A stretch of DNA of 64,000 bases from Candidatus Anammoxibacter sp. (GTDB lineage: Bacteria; Planctomycetota; Brocadiia; Brocadiales; Anammoxibacteraceae): contig JAIQZQ010000097.1 in the NCBI GenBank assembly GCA_021777105.1, forward strand, positions 1 through 64,000, read 5' to 3'. The notes under the pieces were generated by a model. It was not told where the DNA came from. It ran no database searches and worked only from the letters and a program-made list of their open reading frames with translations. Position numbers and translations under genes: made by a program. Below, piece by piece: positions 27,569 to 34,766 of the stretch (the first letter of the stretch is position 1; each line of letters opens with the position of its first letter).

Positions 27569-28030
27569 TCAAACTTGAAAAACAATAGTTTTAAGGGTGG
27601 ATATATTTGAAGAGCTTGGTATAAAAGAGGAATAGAGCCTTGTGGGATCTTTTAAAATGTAAGTAACAAAATTAAAAGGTTGTAAAATGGCATGATTTTT
27701 AAAGGAAATTTTTGGAGTTTCTGGACGATTACGTCTTTTGGCGGGATCTTTACAAAACAGGCTGTCCCTGCCGGTTTCGCCGGATTCATCAGATTGTTTT
27801 TTAAGACAACAACCGGGCTCTAAACTTTGCGCCTCTTTAAAATAACCGGAATATGATTCTTCAAGAGTAAATTTAGATCTTTGGCTATCATTTTCAGCGC
27901 AAAAAATCAAATTAGGAGAAAAAACTAGAAAGAAAAAACAAAATATCAGACAGGCAATAATCCAGAATATTAATGAAGATTTGGAAGTGGAAAGATTATA
28001 GGAACCAATTTTGAAAAAATTAAATCGCAT
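27569..28030 (-). CDS. Small putative exported protein, uncertain
   Basis: 153 residues. A basic N-terminus is followed by a strong hydrophobic segment (LIFWIIACLIFCFFFLVFSP) and a possible cleavage after IFCA, then a polar region with CC and basic clusters. No family recognised and no SD before the ATG. Its coding quality is middling and the stop lies seven bases from palindromic element copy 2, so it could be a decayed gene or a chance frame. Confidence 0.35.
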   Translation of the reverse strand: MRFNFFKIGSYNLSTSKSSLIFWIIACLIFCFFFLVFSPNLIFCAENDSQRSKFTLEESYSGYFKEAQSLEPGCCLKKQSDESGETGRDSLFCKDPAKRRNRPETPKISFKNHAILQPFNFVTYILKDPTRLYSSFIPSSSNISTLKTIVFQV

Positions 28031-28486
28031 AATTTATGAAAAAAACGCTAGACATTAAAATAATAATTAAATTTTTATTGCGGATCCTTAAGTAATGAAT
28101 AAGCTTGGTTTAATTCGCAATAAATAGTATAAGAACCTGGGATTAAAAGCAACATTTTTTTATATTATTTTATAACCGTTCATGGCAATAGAGCAGCGAC
28201 AACGTTTAAAAAAAATATTTATTACAATATTGAGGGTAACGATTAACGCAATTGAAGGAAACCGGGTTAATGATGAAGTGGTTGTATCTCCGGTTAATCA
28301 TTTTACTCCAATATGACCAAACTCGCCGGAAGGATACAATATTTGCCACAAATTATTAGAATATCGGGGCAAAAAAGCTTGAATTTCACCTGTTATTGCT
28401 TTACTATTGCTAAATATTATAAAAATCACGATTTTTACCATTTGTCATTGCGGTTTTGCGGTGAAATAAATAAAAGATAGGTTGGT
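28031..28486. other. AT-rich gene-free stretch
   Basis: About 460 bases with no convincing ORF, tRNA or repeat family seen. It separates the small exported-protein frame from the PHP/ftsY operon and presumably holds that operon's promoter, but no clear -35/-10 pair could be picked. Confidence 0.5.
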
Positions 28487-28498
28487 TAGGACATTAGT

Positions 28499-29326
28499 AT
28501 TGCGGATTTACATATTCACACCAGTTTTTCAGACGGGGCGGACAGCCCTGAAGAGGTTGTTGAGGCTGCGGCCAAATTGGGCATTGACGTTATTTCAATA
28601 ACCGACCACGATAGCGTAAACGGCATAGAGCGCGCCCTGGCTGCGGGCAAAAAGCATAATGTTTGCGTCATTCCGGGTGTTGAACTCTCTTCTGAATTTT
28701 GCGAGACTGAAACGCACGCTCTTGGGTACTTTGTAGATTACACAGACCAGGAGTTTTGCTTAAAGCTTGAGGAGTTGCGCAAACAACGTATTAAGCGAAT
28801 TTACGTAATTGCTGAAAAACTCGATAAGGTTGGTGTAAAAATAGAAGTGGACGAAGTATTTGACACGTCCGGCATTGTCGCGCCCGGCAGGCTGAACGTT
28901 GCCGAGTTGCTGAGGAGAAAAGGATATGTTGACAATATCTTTCAAGCGTTTAAAGAGTACCTTGGCCCGGATTGCCCCGCTTTTGTGCCAAAAGAGCTTA
29001 TGTCGTTAAGCGACGCCGTAAAACTTATAAACTCCACCGGTGGCATTGCAGTTATTGCTCATCCGCATAAGATAAAAGGCGAAGTCTCAATTCCTGAAAT
29101 GATAGAAGACGGCATTCAGGGGATAGAGGCATACTACCCATATCAAAAACCTTCTATAAGGACAAGATATAAGAAACTGGCTAAAACACATAATCTCGTT
29201 ATTACCGGCGGCTCGGATTACCATGGGGCAATAAGGCCGGACATTAAATTAGGCGATATTGGAATGCCGACTGAATTAGTGGAAAAATTATTTGAACAAA
29301 ACAAAAAAAACAAAGGAGCCAATTAA
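28499..29326 (+). CDS. PHP-domain phosphoesterase, probably started at ATT
   Basis: 275 residues if started at ATT 28499. The PHP domain has ADLHIHTSFSDG (HxH), TDHDSVNG, PGVELSSEF, IAHPHK and GSDYHG, all metal-binding motifs, as in TrpH-type phosphatases that hydrolyse 3',5'-bisphosphonucleotides or RNA 5' ends. The HxH block lies before the first ATG/GTG/TTG codon (TTG at 28577). An in-frame TAG at 28487-28489 leaves only GAC ATT AGT ATT between it and the conserved block. AGGA at 28488-28491 sits seven bases before the second ATT, the best candidate start. It overlaps ftsY by one base (TAATG). Confidence 0.82.
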   Translation: MADLHIHTSFSDGADSPEEVVEAAAKLGIDVISITDHDSVNGIERALAAGKKHNVCVIPGVELSSEFCETETHALGYFVDYTDQEFCLKLEELRKQRIKRIYVIAEKLDKVGVKIEVDEVFDTSGIVAPGRLNVAELLRRKGYVDNIFQAFKEYLGPDCPAFVPKELMSLSDAVKLINSTGGIAVIAHPHKIKGEVSIPEMIEDGIQGIEAYYPYQKPSIRTRYKKLAKTHNLVITGGSDYHGAIRPDIKLGDIGMPTELVEKLFEQNKKNKGAN

Positions 29327-30300
29327 TGGGCTGGTTTTCCAGAAAGAAAAAAGCTGAGGGCGGCAAACAAATATACGGAAAAAAGGGGCTTTTTTCGCTT
29401 GAAAAACTTAAACAGGGGCTGAACAAGACGCGCAACAAGATTGGGTCGGGCGTTATGGGCATATTTACGTCCAACAAACGAATTGATGAAAGCGTGCTGG
29501 ATGAGTTGGAATCGTCTTTAATTGAGTCGGATATGGGCGTAAAACCTGTTGACAAGATAATTGAAGAGATTCGCGCCGCCTGGAAAGCAAAGGTGATAAA
29601 CGACACTAATGAGATATACGACTTTCTGAAAAATAACCTTAAACAAAATTTGAGCAAGTGGAACACTAAACTAAAAACAATTGATTCCGCGCCTATGGTG
29701 ATAATGGTTGCCGGAGTTAACGGCGTGGGCAAAACAACCTCTATTGCAAAACTTACCTATTTCCTAAAAAGCGAGGGCAAGAAGGTGATGCTTGCCGCGG
29801 CAGACACATTTCGGGCGGCGGCGGTTGAACAACTGGACACCTGGGCAAAAAGACTGGGGGCCGATATTGTAAAACATCAAACAGGGGCCGATCCCGGTTC
29901 GGTCGCGTTTGACGCGCTGGAAGCCGCTATTTCAAGAAAAATGGATTACCTGATAATAGACACCGCCGGAAGGTTGCACACGCATGACAACCTCATGAAA
30001 GAGTTAAGCAAAATAAAACGCGTTGTTCAGAAACGGACGCCTGAGGCGCCGCATGAGGTTATACTGGTTTTGGACGCGACAACCGGGCAAAACGCCATTG
30101 CGCAGGCAAAACTTTTTACCGAGGCCATTGACGTGACCGGCATCTTTCTGTCAAAACTTGACGGCACGGCAAAAGGCGGCGTTGTGCTGGGCATGCACGA
30201 AGAGATAAATATACCGGTCAAATTTATCGGCATAGGCGAACAAGCAGAAGACATAAGCAGATTTGACCCGCATAGTTTTGTTGACGCTTTGTTTGACTAA
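29326..30300 (+). CDS. ftsY: Signal recognition particle receptor FtsY
   Basis: 324 residues, a compact FtsY lacking a long acidic A domain. The N domain (~40-115) is followed by the GTPase: GVNGVGKTT near 130-138 (G1), ADTFRAAAVEQL, IDTAGRLHTHDNLMKEL (G3) and SKLDGTAKGG (G4), ending IGIGEQAEDISRFD. It docks ribosome-SRP complexes at the inner membrane. A basic N-terminus (WFSRKKKAEGGK) may bind membrane lipid. Start overlaps the PHP gene stop (TAATG) and an SD (AAAGGAGCC) lies upstream, so the two are translationally coupled. Confidence 0.96.
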   Translation: MGWFSRKKKAEGGKQIYGKKGLFSLEKLKQGLNKTRNKIGSGVMGIFTSNKRIDESVLDELESSLIESDMGVKPVDKIIEEIRAAWKAKVINDTNEIYDFLKNNLKQNLSKWNTKLKTIDSAPMVIMVAGVNGVGKTTSIAKLTYFLKSEGKKVMLAAADTFRAAAVEQLDTWAKRLGADIVKHQTGADPGSVAFDALEAAISRKMDYLIIDTAGRLHTHDNLMKELSKIKRVVQKRTPEAPHEVILVLDATTGQNAIAQAKLFTEAIDVTGIFLSKLDGTAKGGVVLGMHEEINIPVKFIGIGEQAEDISRFDPHSFVDALFD

Positions 30301-30370
30301 TTATTGATCACTCAGCGAAAGCCTTATTTAAAACATTCAGATTTCACCTCTTTTCTATTAGGTAGCTAAT

Positions 30371-31405
30371 ATGAACGACGTTATATCCAGAAGATCGTTT
30401 TTAAAAGCGGGCCTGGCTGTTGGGGCGGGATGTTGCGGGCTTGCTTTTTTAAAATCAATCAAACCCGAGAGAAGGTTAAAAGAGCTAAAGGCGCATTCAC
30501 TGAAAAAAGGAGTTGTGGTTTCACAGATCAGCGAAACCGCCATGGCCGGGATTAAAGACCCTGTCTCTGGTAAACCGGACGATGCCGGCCTCATTGTGGA
30601 AGAAGCCGTAATAAACGACGCTGTTAGGAGAGGCGTTAAGGCCCTTGGCGGCATGGACAAAATGGTTTCATACGGCGACAAGGTTGTAATCAAACCAAAC
30701 ATAGCATGGAACAGAGGGCCTGAATTTGCAGCCAACACAAATCCATTTGTGGTAGCTGCGTTGACCAAATTGTGCCTTGAATCAGGCGCGTCAAAAGTAA
30801 CCGTAATCGACCACACCTGCTCAACCAACCCCGGCCCATCTTACGCCAATAGCCGCATTGCGCATTATGCCGGCAAGGCCGGCGCAAATGTAAGATTTGT
30901 GGACAAACAACTTTTCACTCCAACGCAAATACCAGGGGCCAAGAGCCTGAAATCGTGGCCGTTTTATGACGGTTTTATTTTTGCCGATGAGGTTGACGTG
31001 CTTATCAACGCGCCGATTGCAAAACACCACAGCACATCGCGCCTTTCAATGGCGTTAAAAAACGCTTTCGGCATGATAGGCGGCGACAGAGGCCTGCTGC
31101 ATAAAGGAATACATGAGAATATTGCGGATCTAAACAGGATTGTAAAGGCGGATTTAACGGTTCTTGACGCGTTCAGGACGCTCAGGGATCATGGGCCCAC
31201 CGGCGGCAGACTTGAGGATGTTGACAATTCAGCGGAAACCGCCCGCAAGATAATAATCGGAACCGACCCTGTGGCTATTGACGCGTATGGCTCCACTTTG
31301 TTCGGCCTGAGCGGAAGCGATATCGGGTTTGTGCGTGAATCATACGCCGCTGGATTGGGCGAAATGGACTTCAGGCTAAACGGGTTTGAAACGGTTGTGG
31401 TTTAG
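30371..31405 (+). CDS. DUF362 protein with Tat-type signal
   Basis: 344 residues. The N-terminus has SRRSFLKAG followed by a hydrophobic stretch with GCCGLAF, a twin-arginine-type leader, perhaps a lipoprotein or membrane anchor. The body matches DUF362: VVIKPNIAWNRGPEFAANT, then LINAPIAKHHSTSRLSMALK, NAFGMIGGDRG and DPVAIDAYGSTLFGL. Function of the family is unsettled; Tat export suggests a folded or cofactor-bearing periplasmic protein. Follows ftsY by 70 bp on the same strand. Paralogue of the cytoplasmic protein at 3.4 kb. Confidence 0.8.
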   Translation: MNDVISRRSFLKAGLAVGAGCCGLAFLKSIKPERRLKELKAHSLKKGVVVSQISETAMAGIKDPVSGKPDDAGLIVEEAVINDAVRRGVKALGGMDKMVSYGDKVVIKPNIAWNRGPEFAANTNPFVVAALTKLCLESGASKVTVIDHTCSTNPGPSYANSRIAHYAGKAGANVRFVDKQLFTPTQIPGAKSLKSWPFYDGFIFADEVDVLINAPIAKHHSTSRLSMALKNAFGMIGGDRGLLHKGIHENIADLNRIVKADLTVLDAFRTLRDHGPTGGRLEDVDNSAETARKIIIGTDPVAIDAYGSTLFGLSGSDIGFVRESYAAGLGEMDFRLNGFETVVV

Positions 31406-31426
31406 GAACGCGGAAGAAATAAACGA

Positions 31427-31750
31427 TCACGAACTTTCAATCATTTTGCAAAGACGCAAATGCCACGCGCAGGCAAGTGGATAGTTCTTCTTTGCGGCAA
31501 ATGACAGAAACACAACTTTGGCCGCTTCGACTGAATGCTTTAATCTCCACGAATTCTCAGCGTTAGTCAAAGCCGTATCCGCGTCTTTATTCATTAGGTT
31601 TCGTATTGCCTCGTCTATTTTGTTTGCGGCTATCCGGTCAATTGTTGCCAGTTTTGCAAGATCGCCTCCGCATCGTTTGCATTGCAAATTAATTGTTTCA
31701 GAAACTTCATGACTGTTGACTTTGCGGCACGAAGGGCATTTTATATCCAT
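31427..31750 (-). CDS. Zinc-ribbon protein with helical tail
   Basis: 107 residues. CPSC near the N-terminus and CKRC about 20 residues later make a four-cysteine zinc ribbon. The remaining ~75 residues are alpha-helical with a TPR-like pattern (DADTALTNAENSWRLKHSVE). Start overlaps the Hsp70 stop (TAATG), so it belongs to the chaperone operon as its last gene. A role as an accessory or client-binding factor for that Hsp70 is inferred from position only. Confidence 0.7.
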   Translation of the reverse strand: MDIKCPSCRKVNSHEVSETINLQCKRCGGDLAKLATIDRIAANKIDEAIRNLMNKDADTALTNAENSWRLKHSVEAAKVVFLSFAAKKNYPLACAWHLRLCKMIESS

Positions 31751-33519
31751 TAATCCTCCATGTAAAAGACCATGTCTGAAAGGGATTCCGTGAGCGATTC
31801 AAGGGCTTCCCACTCTTTTTCCTTAATCGCGTCTTTACTTTTGTCGAGCAAATCTTTGATTTCATTGGCGTCGTCCTCATCTATAGATGAATCAAGCAAC
31901 TTTTCCGCGCGTGTTTTTAAATCTTTTGCCCGGTTAATTAAATCCGACTTGCCGCCGGCGTCTTCCACAGTATCATTTTCGTCGTCGTCAACAATATCCT
32001 CGCGCCCATCTTCGCCTTCCATAGTTTTCGTTAACGTCTTTATATTTTGTTTGGCCTTGTTAATGTCAAAATTGTTTTCAACACTCTTTGTGTCCATAAC
32101 AACGCTTTTTTCCAAGCCCGTGGATTTTTCAACAGCCGTTACTTTAAGGATGCCGTTAACATCAAGCTCAAGGTTCATCACAATCGGGCTCTGCGCCGGG
32201 GCCTTGTTGCTCAAACCCTCTATTTTAAACTCGCCGACAAACACATTATCAATGACTAACCTCTCCTCGCCCTGATAAATATCGGCATGCACAACTTCCT
32301 GGCCGTCGGATATGGTGTAAAATACTTCGCTTTTGCTAACCGGCACCGGCGTGTTGCGATGTATAATGGGCGCAAAAACATCGGGTTGTTCAAAGCCATC
32401 ATGCACACCCACAACCGACGCCCCAAACGTGTATGGAGTTATATCAACAAGCGTCGAATTTGTTTCAAACCCGCCAATAATGCCGCCCTGAATGCCCGCC
32501 CCCATGGCCACTATAAGGTCCGGGTTTATCTCAAACCTGGGCTCTATTTTCATTGCTTCCCTAAGCATTTCATGAACCAGCGGAGTGCGGGTTGAGCCGC
32601 CGACAAGCATAACCTTGTCAATCGCCGACGGCAACATCGACGCGTCTTTCAGGCATTTATGAAGGCAATCAATAGTTTTTTGCAAATGAGGACGAATCAT
32701 CTCCTCATAATCGTGCCGTGAAAGCTCTATTTCAAGATGGAGCTCGTCCGTAATATACTCCTCCATAATCTTTGCAAAAGGCTTGTCTGAAAGCTCGCAT
32801 TTCGCCTTTTCCACGGCTATTTTCAGCCGGCGTTCAGATCGCAAATCCGCCTTCAGATCAATATTGTGGCGTTTCATAAAATCATCGGCAACTTGATCAG
32901 CCAAAAGTTGGTCAAAATCGTCTCCGCCCAGATTTGTGTCGCCATGGCTTGATTTTACTTCAACCACGCCGTCCTCCACCACCACCAGCGAGACGTCAAA
33001 AGTCCCGCCTCCAAGATCGTACACAAGCATTCGCTCGTCATCTGATTTGTTTGCCTCATACGCTATTGACGCCGCGGTCGGTTCGTTTATAATGCGCTCA
33101 ACTTCCAGCCCGGCCAGGATGCCCGCGTCGCGGGTGGCCTTTCTCTGTTTGTCGTTAAAATACGCGGGAACTGTTATAACCGCTTTTTTTATATCTGTTT
33201 TAAGGCTCTCTTTTGCGCAATCCTTTAACTTCTTTAAAATAAAGGACGATATCTCTTCCGGGCTGAATTCCTTGCCGCCCAGGGAAGTCTTATTGTCCGA
33301 CCCCATGCTTCGTTTGATGGAGAGAACCGTGGACTCCGGCTCAATTACAAGCTGATTTACCGCTTCGCGGCCAACCAGCAGCTTGCCGGCCTTGTCAATG
33401 CCGACGCACGACGGCATTGTCGGTTCGCCGTCTATTTCTATAAGCTCGGCTTTGCCTTTAACAAGCGTCGCCACCGCGGAATTTGTTGTGCCGAGATCTA
33501 TCCCAATAATAGTTTCCAT
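31750..33519 (-). CDS. Hsp70 family chaperone (DnaK-like)
   Basis: 589 residues, slightly shorter than DnaK (~640). ATPase domain: IGIDLGTTNSAVA, NEPTAASIAYE, LGGGTFDVSLVV and VGGSTRTPLV. Substrate-binding domain: DITPYTFGASVVG and later blocks, then an acidic C-terminal segment and a short helical lid. DnaK has DV(T/S)PLSLGIET here, so PYTFGASVVG marks a divergent, specialised Hsp70. It overlaps the GrpE-like gene by one base (TAATG), and its operon includes a J protein with an altered HPD. Probably not the housekeeping dnaK. Confidence 0.93.
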   Translation of the reverse strand: METIIGIDLGTTNSAVATLVKGKAELIEIDGEPTMPSCVGIDKAGKLLVGREAVNQLVIEPESTVLSIKRSMGSDNKTSLGGKEFSPEEISSFILKKLKDCAKESLKTDIKKAVITVPAYFNDKQRKATRDAGILAGLEVERIINEPTAASIAYEANKSDDERMLVYDLGGGTFDVSLVVVEDGVVEVKSSHGDTNLGGDDFDQLLADQVADDFMKRHNIDLKADLRSERRLKIAVEKAKCELSDKPFAKIMEEYITDELHLEIELSRHDYEEMIRPHLQKTIDCLHKCLKDASMLPSAIDKVMLVGGSTRTPLVHEMLREAMKIEPRFEINPDLIVAMGAGIQGGIIGGFETNSTLVDITPYTFGASVVGVHDGFEQPDVFAPIIHRNTPVPVSKSEVFYTISDGQEVVHADIYQGEERLVIDNVFVGEFKIEGLSNKAPAQSPIVMNLELDVNGILKVTAVEKSTGLEKSVVMDTKSVENNFDINKAKQNIKTLTKTMEGEDGREDIVDDDENDTVEDAGGKSDLINRAKDLKTRAEKLLDSSIDEDDANEIKDLLDKSKDAIKEKEWEALESLTESLSDMVFYMED

Positions 33520-34286
33520 TAATTCCTCTCCTTTAGTTTAGACACTTTAACTTCAGCCAATTTCAAAACATTTCCTTCAAACATGTATCCCGGCGCTATC
33601 TCTTCGGCAACTGTGTTGTCCGGCAAGCCGCAAAAGGGGTCAACGCCAACCGCTATCATTACGGCGGGGTCAAACTGAAACCCTTCAGTTTTTGTTCTTT
33701 TAACCCCTTCCTTTTGCAATAAATTTTCAATATGAGATAGTAGTATTGAAACGCCTTTTTTTATATTCTTAAACTTCTCTTTCCATTCGGTTTGCCTGCC
33801 GAATATGCCCTTTGCGCGCGGCTCGGCAATGGAGCGTTCCATACGGCTCATCCTTTCCGCAATTTCAACAACAGACATCAGCAGTTGTTTAGGATCTTTT
33901 GCGCGTTCGCCGGTTTTGCCGGCTTCCAGCCTGGCTAATCCGTTTTTCAGCTCGTTTGCGCAATCCAGAAATTTATTTATATCGTTGTCAAGGCGCGCCT
34001 GGGATTCGCTGTTTTTCCTGTTGCCTTTACGCGTCTCATTTGCAAGGGCAGCCAGTTCCTCGTAAAACGAGTATATATCCGGCGATTCATCAAGGCTCTC
34101 AACCGCCGGCGGCGCGTCAAGATTGTCAAGCCAATCCGTGAAATCTTTTTTTATACCCATCTTCCATCCGGCAAAGTCCTCCGGCATTGTTGCATTATCA
34201 ATAATGCTTGTTTCCCGGCGCGACAAAGTCTTGTTGTTGCCTGCCTGCTCGCTATCGCCAAGAGCTTCACAATGTGAATTTTCCAT
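33519..34286 (-). CDS. GrpE-like nucleotide exchange factor
   Basis: 255 residues from the ATG at 34286 (MENSHCEALGD); an ATG at 34340 is possible but adds a hydrophobic stretch. A long helical region precedes a C-terminal beta domain with FDPAVMIAVGVDPFCGLPDN, then APGYMFEGNVLKLAEVKVSK, the GrpE signature pattern (hEa..., Gy...r.lRpA.V.V). GrpE proteins release ADP from Hsp70. Translationally coupled to the Hsp70 gene. No clear SD for either start. Confidence 0.78.
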   Translation of the reverse strand: MENSHCEALGDSEQAGNNKTLSRRETSIIDNATMPEDFAGWKMGIKKDFTDWLDNLDAPPAVESLDESPDIYSFYEELAALANETRKGNRKNSESQARLDNDINKFLDCANELKNGLARLEAGKTGERAKDPKQLLMSVVEIAERMSRMERSIAEPRAKGIFGRQTEWKEKFKNIKKGVSILLSHIENLLQKEGVKRTKTEGFQFDPAVMIAVGVDPFCGLPDNTVAEEIAPGYMFEGNVLKLAEVKVSKLKERN

Positions 34287-34423
34287 AAATTGAAGTGTAA
34301 ACCTAATGTTTAATGATTTAAATATTAATGAAATTTGCATTAGTTTTTATCAAACATGGCTGACAGCCAAGCCCTGTCCGGAATAAAAAAGAAACAATAT
34401 GCGTAGTTTTGCCCCCAAAGCGC

Positions 34424-34729
34424 CTATTCTCCCACACTATCTTTTAAAATCTGTTTCATCTTGGAGATATCCGGAGGTTTGCGCTCGCCTTGCTCATTAA
34501 AATAGTTTAGCAAGAGCTCCAATGGCGTATCTGCGTAAGTTTCCTGGTTGAAAATATAATAATTTAGCCTGGATTTCTCATCCTTGATTTGCGTGTACGC
34601 TTCATTTATTTTTTTAAACCGTTCCGGATGCGTGTCAGGCGAAAACTTTTTAACAAGTTTAAGGTACGCCTTGCGTATAGCCTCATCGCCGGAATCAGGA
34701 TCAACGTCAAGAACATCGTATGGAATCAT
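34424..34729 (-). CDS. Small J-like protein with SPD instead of HPD
   Basis: 101 residues. Residues 1-65 follow the J-domain pattern: YDVLDVDPDSGDEAIRKAYL, then KLVKKFSPDTHPERFKKINE and AYTQI. The catalytic HPD tripeptide reads SPD (Ser codon TCG, two changes from His). HPD is needed for Hsp70 ATPase stimulation in typical J proteins, so this one may bind without stimulating, or pair with an adapted Hsp70. It lies between the helical-repeat gene and grpE in the chaperone operon. Confidence 0.82.
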   Translation of the reverse strand: MIPYDVLDVDPDSGDEAIRKAYLKLVKKFSPDTHPERFKKINEAYTQIKDEKSRLNYYIFNQETYADTPLELLLNYFNEQGERKPPDISKMKQILKDSVGE

Positions 34730-34766
34730 AATAACTATCCTTATAAGGAATTATCGCGAATGGATG

